Made by a program: the position numbers and the translations under genes | Notes under the pieces: generated by a model | Databases searched by the model: none | Told to the model about the DNA's origin: nothing | The model's input: only the letters and a program-made list of their open reading frames with translations | Shown here: positions 23,346 through 31,895 of the stretch, in pieces | Numbering within the stretch: position 1 is the first letter of the stretch | Layout of the letters: each line of letters opens with the position of its first letter | Origin: JBIOUF01 sp044866695 | Lineage (GTDB): Bacteria > Actinomycetota > Actinomycetes > Propionibacteriales > Nocardioidaceae | Direction of reading: 5' to 3' | Assembly (NCBI GenBank): GCA_044866695.1 | Contig: JBIOUF010000273.1 | Coordinates: forward strand, 24,471-88,470 | Length of the DNA: 64,000 nucleotides

Positions 23346-24586
23346 CCGGCCTCCTCGTCGTGCTGGTGTCGAACCTGGTGTCGAACCTGGTGTGCTCCGG
23401 GTGAGGGCGTCGCGGCCAGGACCGCCGGGGCGGGCCAGCCCTGCTCGGCGAAGGCCTTGCCGACCGCCGCCTCGACGTCGCCGGCCGTGTACCGGGTGAC
23501 CAGCACGACGGCGGAACCCCCGAACCCCCCACCGGTCATGCGGGCGCCGAGCGCGCCGTGGGCGAGCGCGGTGTCCACGACCGCGTCCAGCTCGACGCAG
23601 GACACCTCGTAGTCGTCGCGGAGCGAGGCGTGCGAGGCGGTGAAGGTGCGCCCGAGCGCCGCCAGGTCCCCCGTCCCGAGCAGCCGCACGGCCTCGCGGA
23701 CCCGCTCGATCTCGGTCACCACGTGCCGCACCCGGCGGCGCAGCCGGTCCTCCTCGAGCCGGTCCAGGGCGGACCGGCGAGCCTCGGGGTCCTGCTCGGC
23801 CACCTCCCGGAGCAGGTCCACGCCGAGCCGCCGCGCGGCCTCCTCGCAGTCGGCGCGCCGCGCCGCGTAGCCGCCGTCGGTCAGGGCGTGGGAGGCGCGG
23901 GTGTCCACGACCAGCAGCTCGACCCCGTCCTCGCGGTCATCGGGGGCCCAGGGCACCTGCCGGACCGACCAGTCCCGGCAGTCCAGCAGCAGCGCGTGCC
24001 CGGCCCGGGCGAACAGGGCCACGGTCTGGTCCATGCCCCCGGTCGGGGCGCCGGCGACCTCGCGCTCCGCGCGCATGCACGCCTCGACCAGCCGGCGCCG
24101 CCGGCCGTCGTCCACGGGCACCCCGGCCGCGGCGCAGGCGGCCAGCGCGACGGCGCACTCCAGCGCGGCCGAGCTGGACAGCCCGGCGCCCAGCGGCACC
24201 CGCCCGTCGACCATGAGGTCGAGCCCCGGCAGGGCGAGGCCGTCCTCGGCGAGCGCCCACAGCACGCCACCGGCGTACGCCGCCCACCCGGACACGGCGC
24301 CAGGTCCGAGGTCGGCCAGCGACCCGGACCAGGGGCGGTCCTGCTGCCGGCTGGTGACCCGGACGCGCCGGTCGGAGCGCGGCGCGACGGCGGCGTACGT
24401 CGCGTGTGGGAGCGCCATCGGGAGGCACAGGCCGCCGTTGTAGTCGGTGTGCTCGCCGATCAGGTTCACCCGTCCGGGAGCCGCGAAGACGCCGGCCGGC
24501 GGCCGGCCGTACGCCGACTCGAACCGCTGGGCCAGCGACCTCGCGACCGCGACGGGCTCGCCGGGCTCGAGGCGCTCCGCTGGCAT
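23342..24586 (-). CDS. galK: Galactokinase
   Basis: This 414-residue GHMP kinase phosphorylates galactose in the Leloir pathway. The galactokinase signature GRVNLIGEHTDYNGG is near residue 38, the ATP loop is VPLGAGLSSSAALE and the third motif is GARMTGGGFGGSAV. The C-terminal extension HQVRHQVRHQ comes from a 12-bp tandem duplication (23363-23390). ATG 24586 is chosen because TACGCT (24594-24599) sits 7 nt before it, suggesting a leaderless start. No galT or galE is adjacent; it is paired only with the GyrI-like gene. Confidence 0.93.
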   Translation of the reverse strand: MPAERLEPGEPVAVARSLAQRFESAYGRPPAGVFAAPGRVNLIGEHTDYNGGLCLPMALPHATYAAVAPRSDRRVRVTSRQQDRPWSGSLADLGPGAVSGWAAYAGGVLWALAEDGLALPGLDLMVDGRVPLGAGLSSSAALECAVALAACAAAGVPVDDGRRRRLVEACMRAEREVAGAPTGGMDQTVALFARAGHALLLDCRDWSVRQVPWAPDDREDGVELLVVDTRASHALTDGGYAARRADCEEAARRLGVDLLREVAEQDPEARRSALDRLEEDRLRRRVRHVVTEIERVREAVRLLGTGDLAALGRTFTASHASLRDDYEVSCVELDAVVDTALAHGALGARMTGGGFGGSAVVLVTRYTAGDVEAAVGKAFAEQGWPAPAVLAATPSPGAHQVRHQVRHQHDEEAG

Positions 24587-24661
24587 GGCGGACAGCGTAC
24601 GGGAGGCTGGTGCCGTCGCAGGCGGCCGTGGGGCGGCCACGGCCGGACCGAAGGAGGACCG

Positions 24662-25165
24662 GTGATCCACAGCTTCCGGGGCGTCACCCCGCGGGTCCAC
24701 GACCAGGCCTGGGTCGCCGACAGCGCCACCGTGCTCGGTGACGTGGTGGTCGGCGCCCGTTCCGGGGTCTGGTTCGGGACCGTCGTCCGAGCCGACACCG
24801 CGCCGATCCGGGTCGGTGAGGAGACCAACCTGCAGGACAACTGCACCCTGCACGCCGACCCCGGGGCCCCGCTCACCATCGGCGACCGGGTGACGGTCGG
24901 CCACGGGGCGGTGCTGCACGGGTGCACGGTGGGCTCCGACGTGCTGGTCGGGATGGGTGCCGTGGTGCTCAACCGGGCCCGGATCGGGGACGGGTCCATG
25001 CTGGCCGCCGGCGCGGTCGTGCTCGAGGACACCGATGTGCCCGAAGGTTCGCTGGTCGCCGGGGTTCCCGGCCGGGTCCGGCGGCAGGTCACCGATGCGG
25101 AACGCGAGCGGGTGCGGCGCAACGCCGGTTCCTACGTCCGGCTCGCCGCCGAGCACCGTCGCTGA
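24662..25165 (+). CDS. Gamma-carbonic anhydrase-like hexapeptide protein
   Basis: This 167-residue left-handed beta-helix protein is built from hexapeptide repeats (for example VTVGHGAVLHGCTVGSDVLV). Its length and metal-site histidines (LHADPG and GHGAVLHG) fit the PaaY/YrdA/CaiE gamma-carbonic anhydrase-like group, which bind zinc or iron at trimer interfaces. The enzymatic role (CO2 hydration or thioester hydrolysis) is uncertain. GTG 24662 follows GAAGGAGGA. It is divergent from galK with about 75 nt between the starts. Confidence 0.88.
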   Translation: MIHSFRGVTPRVHDQAWVADSATVLGDVVVGARSGVWFGTVVRADTAPIRVGEETNLQDNCTLHADPGAPLTIGDRVTVGHGAVLHGCTVGSDVLVGMGAVVLNRARIGDGSMLAAGAVVLEDTDVPEGSLVAGVPGRVRRQVTDAERERVRRNAGSYVRLAAEHRR

Positions 25166-25272
25166 GATGGGGCTCGGGGCTGGTGTATCTCTCGGACCGC
25201 GACCAGACTCATAGCGTGCAGGCGGCCGCATGCGCTCGACCGGAGGCGCGGCCTGGGGGCGAGGAGACGGCC

Positions 25273-25989
25273 ATGCGCGTCGACGGTGTCGAGATCAAGG
25301 TCACGGTCGCGGATGCGCAGGTCGACCACGCGCTGGGGGTGCTCGACCTCGAGGACGAGAGCCGGCAGGCCGTCTGGTTCTTCGACGACGTCACGACCGG
25401 CGTCCACCTCCCCCTGCTCGAGGCCGGGCTGGTCCTCCGGGTGCGCGTCAAGGACTCCGGCCGCGGCGACGTGACCGTGAAGCTGCGGCCCTGCCGGGCG
25501 TCTCAGCTGGCCGGTGAGTGGTTCGACCGGGAGACCGGCGACGACCTGGAGCTCCGCGCCGAGGAGGACTGGGCCGGCGCGCGGAGGGTCCTGGCGGTCT
25601 CCGCCCAGGCCGATGTCGGCGCCTCCCTCGCCGGCCGGGTCCGCGCCGGCGCGCCGCCACCGGCCGACCTGCTGAGCACCGACCAGGCGTCGTACGCCGC
25701 CGCCTGCGCGCCGCTGCGGGTGGACCTGCGGGGCCTCACCGCGCTGGGCCCGGTCGCGGCCACCCGCTGGAAGAAGGCCGGTGGGCCCGGACTCGACGGC
25801 CTGGACCTGCGGGCCGAGCGGTGGACCGTGCGCGGCCTGGACTTCCTCGAGCTGTCGGTGAGGGCCGGCCTCGACGACGCCGAGCGCCGCCAGCGCGACC
25901 TCGAGGACGCCCTGGGCGCGCTGGGCCTCGCCCAGAGCCCCGACCAGGAGACCAAGACCCGCCGCGTCCTCGAGGCGCTGAGCAGCTGA
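25273..25989 (+). CDS. CYTH-like domain protein
   Basis: This 238-residue protein resembles the CYTH/triphosphate tunnel metalloenzyme fold: an N-terminal VEIKVTV strand stands for the EXEXK motif, followed by charged pairs LRVRVK and VTVKLRP and a C-terminal WTVRGLDFLELSVR strand. Canonical members hydrolyse triphosphates or make cAMP. The EXEXK here is reduced to E-x-K, so catalysis is in doubt. It lies 39 nt before an M4 metalloprotease gene on the same strand and is probably co-transcribed. CYTH assignment is moderate. Confidence 0.65.
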   Translation: MRVDGVEIKVTVADAQVDHALGVLDLEDESRQAVWFFDDVTTGVHLPLLEAGLVLRVRVKDSGRGDVTVKLRPCRASQLAGEWFDRETGDDLELRAEEDWAGARRVLAVSAQADVGASLAGRVRAGAPPPADLLSTDQASYAAACAPLRVDLRGLTALGPVAATRWKKAGGPGLDGLDLRAERWTVRGLDFLELSVRAGLDDAERRQRDLEDALGALGLAQSPDQETKTRRVLEALSS

Positions 25990-26028
25990 CGCGCGCCGGG
26001 CTCGTCAACCCCTGAAAGGAACCCGCCG

Positions 26029-27786
26029 ATGTCCACCTCCCTGCAGAAGCTGCACTACCACGTCGCCGAGGACGCCTCGTTCGCCGACGACGTCACCGCC
26101 CGTGGGCCGGAGTCCTTCGAACCGGACGCGGGCGCCCTCGGCGCCGACGCCGCGCCCGCGGTCGCCTTCACCAGCAACGAGGCCGCCGCTCGCTACTACC
26201 TCGACCAGCTGCTTCGCGCCGACGAGCGTCCGGCGCTCGAGGCGGTCGCCGAGCCCGACCGCCCGGAGCGCGTGCCCGCTCTGGTGCTGGAGAGCGAGCA
26301 GGACCTGCGTCCGCTCGGCACCCACCAGGTCCGGCTCTCGCAGACCCACCTGGGCATCCCGGTGTTCGGGGCCGGCGCGGTGGTGGAGCTGACCGGCTCT
26401 CGTGAGCTGGTCAGCGCCAACGCGGCGTTGGACCAGGTCACCGGCGTGGACCCCGTCGAGTCGATCGGCAGGGCAGACGCAGTGGCCCGCGTGGCGGCGT
26501 ACACCGGCGTCGACATCCCCATCGAGGCGGCCGCCGGCGCCGGGCTCACCTTCTTCAAGGAGGAGGGGACCGGGCGGTGGCACCTGGCCTGGCTGCTCAC
26601 CGACCTGCCGGCCGAGCCGCCGTCCGGTGAGCTGCACGAGGGGTACGACGAGGGGCACGGCATGGGCCCGCGGCCGGTGCCGGTGCGCTACGACTACCTC
26701 GTCGACGCCCACGACGGGTCGGTCCTGTTCGCCTACAGCACGGTGCCGACCGCGCTGCCGACCCCGGCGCGGTGCACCGGCATCGACGAGAACGAGGAGC
26801 AGCAGACCTTCTTCGGTCAGCTCCGGTCCCCGAGCGCCACCGCCTGCCTGCTGAACGACCCGCTGCGCTCGGTGCGCACCTTCGACCTGAGCTTCGCCGA
26901 CATCGACACCGACCCGCCGATGCCGGCCGACCCGGTCGGCGCCGAGACCGGCGACTACGGCACCACCAACCGCGCCGCCGTCTCCGCCCACGTCAACGCG
27001 GCACGGGTCCAGGACTTCTACAAGACCGTCCTGCAGCGCGACGGCATCGACGACAAGGGCATGGAGCTGCGGTCCCTGGTCAACGTGACCGCGGCGAGCA
27101 TGGAGGCGCCGCCGACCCTGCTCAACGCGTTCTGGTGGGACGGGCGGATGTGGTACGGCCAGGTCCGCCGCGGCGAGCGGCTGGTCAGCCTGTCGCGGTA
27201 CCTCGACGTGATCGGCCACGAGCTCACCCACGGCGTGGTCGAGTCGACGTCCAAGCTGGTCTACCAGACCCAGTCCGGTGCGCTGAACGAGTCGTTCGCC
27301 GACTGCGCGGGCGTGATCATCAACAACTGGTACACGGCGCCGGACCGGCACGACGTCGCCACGTGGAGCTGGGAGATCGGCCCCGGCCTGCGCCCGGACG
27401 GCCGGCCACTGCGCGACTTCTCCAACCCGTCCCGGCTCGGGCACCCCGACCACATGGACAAGTTCCGCGCGCTGCGCCCCGGCGAGGTGCCCAGCCGCGG
27501 CAACGACCAGGGCTGGGTGCACTTCAACAGCAACATCCACAACAAGGCCGTGCACAACCTGCTGACCATGGAGAAGAACGGCGGCCGGCTGTTCACCGTC
27601 GAGGACGTCGCCGTGCTGACCTACCTGGGCATGGCCAGGCTGACCCCGCGGGCCACCTTCACCGACGCCCTGCAGGCCGTCGTCGACGTCGCGCAGACCT
27701 ACTTCGGCGGCAGCGCGGACCGCAAGGCCAGGGTCGACGCCGTCCGCGAGGCCTACCAGCTGGTCGGCATCACCATCGCAGCCTGA
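26029..27786 (+). CDS. M4-family (thermolysin-like) metalloprotease
   Basis: This 585-residue protein has an N-terminal fungalysin/thermolysin-like propeptide region (about 30-200) and an M4 catalytic domain. Zinc ligands are in HELTH (H397, H401) and E421 in GALNESFAD; E398 is the catalytic base. The late substrate-binding histidine is in the VHFNSNIHNKAV segment. M4 enzymes are normally secreted, but the first 30 residues (STSLQKLHYHVAEDASFADD) contain no signal peptide, so it may be intracellular or use another export route. It is preceded by a GAAAGGAAC site and coupled to the CYTH-like gene. Confidence 0.9.
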   Translation: MSTSLQKLHYHVAEDASFADDVTARGPESFEPDAGALGADAAPAVAFTSNEAAARYYLDQLLRADERPALEAVAEPDRPERVPALVLESEQDLRPLGTHQVRLSQTHLGIPVFGAGAVVELTGSRELVSANAALDQVTGVDPVESIGRADAVARVAAYTGVDIPIEAAAGAGLTFFKEEGTGRWHLAWLLTDLPAEPPSGELHEGYDEGHGMGPRPVPVRYDYLVDAHDGSVLFAYSTVPTALPTPARCTGIDENEEQQTFFGQLRSPSATACLLNDPLRSVRTFDLSFADIDTDPPMPADPVGAETGDYGTTNRAAVSAHVNAARVQDFYKTVLQRDGIDDKGMELRSLVNVTAASMEAPPTLLNAFWWDGRMWYGQVRRGERLVSLSRYLDVIGHELTHGVVESTSKLVYQTQSGALNESFADCAGVIINNWYTAPDRHDVATWSWEIGPGLRPDGRPLRDFSNPSRLGHPDHMDKFRALRPGEVPSRGNDQGWVHFNSNIHNKAVHNLLTMEKNGGRLFTVEDVAVLTYLGMARLTPRATFTDALQAVVDVAQTYFGGSADRKARVDAVREAYQLVGITIAA

Positions 27787-27798
27787 CCTGACCCCACG

Positions 27799-27908
27799 CC
27801 GAGCCGTCAATCTTGGCGGGCCGAGCCGTCAGTCTTTGTGGGCCGAGCCGTCGATGTTGGTGGGTCGAGCCGTCGATCTTGGTGGGTCGAGCCGGCCATG
27901 GTGGTGGG
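27799..27908 (+). repeat. 22-bp tandem repeat, array C
   Basis: Five contiguous 22-bp units fill the gap just after the M4 protease stop. Units begin CCGAGCCGTC or TCGAGCCGTC and vary at 1-5 positions, the last most degenerate. The forward orientation is the same as array A. Confidence 0.88.
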
Positions 27909-28049
27909 CCGGGCCCCGCGGGACGACCGGGCATCGACACGCGAGCGAGCCCGGTCGCCGGCGCCTACAGTTCCTCACGGATGCCACCACTACCGCCTGG
28001 GCTCGACGGGCCTCTGGCGGACCGCCACAACCACAGCAGGAGGCAGATC

Positions 28050-28619
28050 GTGAGCTACCAGGTCGGCTACTTCGTCGGCAGCCTGTCGTCCACCTCGATC
28101 AACCGCGTGCTCAGCCGGGCGTTGGTCCGGCTGGCGCCCGACGACCTGGAGTTCACCGAGATCGCGATCGGGAGCCTGCCGCTCTACAGCCCTGACTTCG
28201 ACGACAGCTACCCGCCCGAGGCCCGAGCGCTGAAGGACGCCATCGCCGCCTCCGACGCGGTGCTGTTCGTCACCCCGGAGTACAACCGGTCCATCCCGGG
28301 AGCGTTGAAGAACGCCATCGACTGGGCGTCGCGTCCCTGGGGGCAGAACTCCTTCCACCACATGCCTGCGGCGGTCATCGGCGCCTCGATCGGTGAGATC
28401 GGGACCGCGCTCGGGCAGCAGAGCCTGCGGGCGGTGCTCAGCTTCTGCAACGCTCGGCAGATGACCGCCCCCGAGGCCTACATCCACTTCCGGCCGGGGG
28501 TGTTCACCGACGACGGCGAGGTGACCGACGAGTCCACCGCGGCGTTCCTCGCCGACTTCATGGAGGAGTTCCGCATCCACACCGAGCGCGTCCTGACCGT
28601 CATTCCGCGGCGGACGTGA
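28050..28619 (+). CDS. NADPH-dependent FMN reductase
   Basis: This 189-residue flavodoxin-like quinone/FMN reductase has the N-terminal phosphate loop VGSLSSTSINR (residues about 10-20) and the conserved PEYNRSIPGALKNAIDWASR that stacks on the isoalloxazine ring, both diagnostic of the NADPH_FMN_red family (ChrR/YieF/EmoB type). It transfers electrons from NAD(P)H to flavin, quinones or azo/chromate compounds in the cytoplasm. GTG 28050 follows the CAGGAGG site. It is monocistronic, preceded by repeat array C. Confidence 0.93.
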   Translation: MSYQVGYFVGSLSSTSINRVLSRALVRLAPDDLEFTEIAIGSLPLYSPDFDDSYPPEARALKDAIAASDAVLFVTPEYNRSIPGALKNAIDWASRPWGQNSFHHMPAAVIGASIGEIGTALGQQSLRAVLSFCNARQMTAPEAYIHFRPGVFTDDGEVTDESTAAFLADFMEEFRIHTERVLTVIPRRT

Positions 28620-28903
28620 CGGCGAGGGGTGGGCGCACCGGGCGAGTCCTTCATGGCGCCACGACGATCTGGTGCTCACCGCGGTGAGCTCGTCGTGGGA
28701 GGCGCCGCATCGCCGTGGGCAGCGGGTCTCGTCCGGCCTGCCATCCCAGACCCCCGGCCGCGTCCAAGAGCTGCCGCGCCCGTCCGGGCATCGGGCGCCC
28801 TGGCGGGAGACGGCCTAGACTCGACCGGCGGTGGGAGGAGATCCCGCTTCGCCCGCACGGACGGTCCGTCCCACGTGACTCGTCCACGTCGAAAGGGACC
28901 ACG

Positions 28904-29161
28904 ATGACCAGCTCGGCCTCACGACCGACACTCGAAGTCAACGCCCGCCTACTGCGGGGAGGCGTCATCCTCCTGGCCGTCGGCGGTTTCATCTGGCTGA
29001 TCGGCGCCCTGCTGTCCGCGACGGCCTTGGGTCGGGCGGCGCAGAAGTGGGTCGCCGCGCTGGACGAGTCACCGTCCGAGATGGCCCACCGGAGGCTGCA
29101 CCAGGCCAAGGTCGCGGCCGCGGCGGGCTCGAAGGCGTGGCGCGAGGAGCAGTCCCACTGA
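28904..29161 (+). CDS. Small single-pass membrane protein
   Basis: This 85-residue protein has one hydrophobic segment (about 20-45, GGVILLAVGGFIWLIGALLS) and a C-terminal cytoplasmic tail rich in Ala/Lys/Arg. ATG 28904 follows GAAAGGGA, a fair ribosome site. No family is recognised. The preceding 28620-28903 has a possible -10 box TAGACT at 28816-28821 and is otherwise empty. Confidence 0.65.
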   Translation: MTSSASRPTLEVNARLLRGGVILLAVGGFIWLIGALLSATALGRAAQKWVAALDESPSEMAHRRLHQAKVAAAAGSKAWREEQSH

Positions 29162-29198
29162 CGGTCGCGACGGCAGTCGGACAGGTCCTGATCTCGCG

Positions 29199-29242
29199 TC
29201 GAGCCGGCCATGTTGATGGGTCGAGCCGTCGATTCTGGTGGG
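29199..29242 (+). repeat. 22-bp tandem repeat, array D
   Basis: Two units, one of them degenerate, lie between the small membrane gene (+) and the antiporter gene (-), in the same orientation as arrays A and C. The element is downstream of the former and at the convergent end of the latter. Confidence 0.8.
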
Positions 29243-29285
29243 TCCGAGGACCGCCGGAACCCCCCGAGACCATGGGAACGTGGCG

Positions 29286-30530
29286 CTACAACGCGTCGGG
29301 GCCGCCGCGCCAGGGGCGATCGCCGGCCGGGGTCGTGGTGCGCCGCAGGCGGGTCGCCGCCAGCGGGAACAGCAGCACCGAGAGCATCCCGCCGGCGACC
29401 AGGGCGGCGGCGGTCGCCTCGGTGAGCTGGCCGCGCTCGACCCCGATCGAGGTGATCACCACGACCAGTGGAAGCGCCGTCGAGATGTAGACCGCGGCGC
29501 CGACCCGGTCCCGGCCGGACAGGGCGCCGAGCGCGACGTACGACGGCAACCCACGGACCAGCAGGAACAGCAGCAGTGACACCGGCACCAGGAGCAGCGC
29601 GGAGCCGCCGGCGAGCAGCGCGTCGAGGTCGAACCGGATGCCGCTGACCACGAAGAAGACCGGCACCAGGAAGCCGAAGCCGACGCCCTCCAGGCGGGCA
29701 ACCACCTGCTCGTGGGTGCGGTCGTCCTGCCCGGACAGGAACAGCCGGGCCACCAGGCCGGCGGTGAACGCGCCGAGCAGCATGTCCAGGCCGAGGTCGG
29801 CGGCGGTCCACGCCAGCACGATCAGCACGAGCATGATGATGCGGACGGCGAGCTGGCCGCTGGTGTGCAGGGTGTGGCCGAGCAGCCGGCTGACCCGGGC
29901 GGTGCTCGGACGGGTGGCCAGCAGCAGGAGTCCGAGCGCGACCACCGCGAACACCACGAGCACCGCGGCCGTGTGCGCCGGTCGCTGCCCGGACAGCAGC
30001 AGGGCGACGGCCAGGATCGGGCCGAACTCCCCGACCGCCCCCGCGGCCAGCACGAAGCTGCCGAACCGGGTCTCGAGGTCTCCCGCGTCTCGCAGGATCG
30101 GCAGCACCGTTCCGAGGGCGGTCGTGGTGAACACCAGCCCGACCAGGATGCCGGCGGTGACCCCTTCCTCGGGCCGGGCCAGCGCCACCACGGCGATCCC
30201 CGCGCCGAGCCCGACGGCCATCGACCCGGCCCAGCCGAACTCGGCGGACCGCAGCGGCGCACCCGCGACCTTGGACATCTGGATCTCGTAGCCGGCGAGG
30301 AAGATCAGCATCGCCAGTCCCAGCTGGGAGAACGCCGAGACGATCTCGTTGTCCTCGGCGAGGCCGAGGACGTCGGGGCCGACCAGGATGCCACCGGCGA
30401 TCTCGAGCACCACCGCGGGGAGCGGCAGCCACCGTGCGGCGACGTCGGAGACCACCACGGCGAGCACCGCGACGGCGAGGCAGACGGCGATGGTGGCGCC
30501 CGCGTCCAGGGTCAGCTCCGCTGAGGACAC
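29286..30530 (-). CDS. Kef-type cation/proton antiporter
   Basis: This 414-residue polytopic protein has about 12 hydrophobic segments and belongs to the CPA2 family (Na/H exchanger domain). The first helices (TIAVCLAVAVLAVVVSDVAA) and the EIAGGILVGPDVLGL loop are typical of KefB/C. No C-terminal RCK (TrkA_N) domain follows, so it is the short form lacking NAD regulation. It should exchange K+ or Na+ for protons across the membrane. The start is GTG at 30530; TAGTCT (30537-30542) sits 6 nt before it, suggesting a leaderless transcript. Confidence 0.9.
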   Translation of the reverse strand: MSSAELTLDAGATIAVCLAVAVLAVVVSDVAARWLPLPAVVLEIAGGILVGPDVLGLAEDNEIVSAFSQLGLAMLIFLAGYEIQMSKVAGAPLRSAEFGWAGSMAVGLGAGIAVVALARPEEGVTAGILVGLVFTTTALGTVLPILRDAGDLETRFGSFVLAAGAVGEFGPILAVALLLSGQRPAHTAAVLVVFAVVALGLLLLATRPSTARVSRLLGHTLHTSGQLAVRIIMLVLIVLAWTAADLGLDMLLGAFTAGLVARLFLSGQDDRTHEQVVARLEGVGFGFLVPVFFVVSGIRFDLDALLAGGSALLLVPVSLLLFLLVRGLPSYVALGALSGRDRVGAAVYISTALPLVVVITSIGVERGQLTEATAAALVAGGMLSVLLFPLAATRLRRTTTPAGDRPWRGGPDAL

Positions 30531-30646
30531 ATCCGGAGACTATGGTGCGCCGGTGCCCGGCCCGCCGAAGGACGGGCCGGGCGCCGTGTCGCCGTGCTGG
30601 CGAACCGCCGCGGTCGTGGTCGTGGCCCGCGGCGGTACGCAGGCGC

Positions 30647-31483
30647 TCAGCGGCGGGTGGCGGTGACGACCCGGAACTCCCAGTCCATGACGAGGCCGCG
30701 GCCGGTCCGGTGACCGAACCGCTCCGCGAGGGCGACCAGGTCGTCGCGCAGCGCCGACCGGCCGTCCTCGGAGAGCCGGCCCGCCGCGGCGTAGGTCGGG
30801 CCGTAGTAGGTGAGGAACAGGTCGACGAACGCAGCCGCGTCGGCGAAGCGCTGGGTCGCGGTGGCGGTGACGGAGGCCACGTGGGTGACGTCGGCGCCCA
30901 GGAGCTCGGCGACCACGGCCTCGTCGCCCCACCGGGTCGGCGGCAGCGCACCCGCCGGCGGCTGGACGTGACGCCCCACCGTCGCGAGCATTCCGCCGAC
31001 GAAGCCCTGGGGCGTCCAGCTGGCCAGCGCGATGCGGCCTCCGGGCCGGCAGACCCGGACCAGCTCGTCCGCGGCGCGCTGGTGGTCGGCGCTGAACATC
31101 ACGCCGATCGCGGACAGCACGTGGTCGAACGTCGCGTCGCCGTACGGCAGGCGCTCCGCGTCGGCCTCGGTGAAGTCGACGTGGAGGTCCTCGGCACCCG
31201 CACGTCGCCGGGCGATGTCGAGCAGGGCGGGCACGTAGTCGATGCCGCTGACGACCGCGCCGCGACGGGCCGCGGCCAGGGCGGCGTGCCCGGTGCCGGT
31301 GGCGACGTCGAGGACCGAGGACCCCGGGTGGACCCCGGCGTGCTCGACCAGGAGCTCGGCGACCGGGACGGTGAGCGCCGCGATCTTGTTGTAGTCCCCG
31401 CTGCTCCAGACCGCGCGCTGCTTGTCGCGGAGCTCGGAGACGGTGGTGGGGAGGGTGGTGGGGATGGTCACTGACGGTGACAT
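30647..31483 (-). CDS. Class I SAM-dependent methyltransferase
   Basis: This 278-residue enzyme has the UbiE/Methyltransf_11 motif I LDVATGTGHAALAAA (about residues 55-70), motif II DADATFDH-like YGDATFDHVLS and post-II RVCRPGGRIALASW. The substrate is unknown. ATG 31483 is chosen because AAGGAAGG lies 9 nt upstream; the longer frame overlaps the next gene. It is 53 nt downstream of a DUF4242 gene on the same strand and probably co-transcribed. Confidence 0.9.
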   Translation of the reverse strand: MSPSVTIPTTLPTTVSELRDKQRAVWSSGDYNKIAALTVPVAELLVEHAGVHPGSSVLDVATGTGHAALAAARRGAVVSGIDYVPALLDIARRRAGAEDLHVDFTEADAERLPYGDATFDHVLSAIGVMFSADHQRAADELVRVCRPGGRIALASWTPQGFVGGMLATVGRHVQPPAGALPPTRWGDEAVVAELLGADVTHVASVTATATQRFADAAAFVDLFLTYYGPTYAAAGRLSEDGRSALRDDLVALAERFGHRTGRGLVMDWEFRVVTATRR

Positions 31484-31536
31484 GGTTGTTGCCTTCCTTT
31501 GGTGGTGGTGGTGCCTTGCGTGTGTGAAGGGACGGG

Positions 31537-31800
31537 TCAGGACTCGGCCGTGACCGCCGCCGAGATGTGGTCCCACCCGAGTCCGGCGCGGACCATCGCC
31601 TGCCGGACGGCGGCGACGGACGGTGCGACGTACAGGAGCAGGAAGGTCTCGTCCTCGGGGACGAGGATCGACCTGACGCACCGGACGGGCACGCCCGCCA
31701 GGGTCAGGTCGGCCGCGCCGCGCTCCGCCCGGTCGGCGTACTGCCGGGCCAGGTCGGCGGTGTGGCGAGGGAGGTACATCTCGGCGAGGAACTCGGCCAT
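31537..31800 (-). CDS. DUF4242-family small protein
   Basis: This 87-residue protein has the DUF4242 ferredoxin-like fold signature: EMYLPRHTADLARQYADRAE followed by VRSILVPEDETFLLLYVAPS. Members include nickel-binding SCO4226 of Streptomyces, but the metal-binding histidines are not clearly conserved here. It precedes the methyltransferase gene. Function is not known; it is near the LAL regulator (95 nt) and may be one of its targets. Confidence 0.78.
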   Translation of the reverse strand: MAEFLAEMYLPRHTADLARQYADRAERGAADLTLAGVPVRCVRSILVPEDETFLLLYVAPSVAAVRQAMVRAGLGWDHISAAVTAES

Positions 31801-31895
31801 GACTCAACGGTGCCGGCGCGGCACCGGTCGCCGAAACTACGGATCACCCCAGGGTTTGACCCCGGGCCGGGCCCCGCGACCCCAGGGTCGGCGGG

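Noticed and set aside
27799..27908. CRISPR array
   Set aside because: The 22-bp units are contiguous with no spacers, and no cas genes are present.
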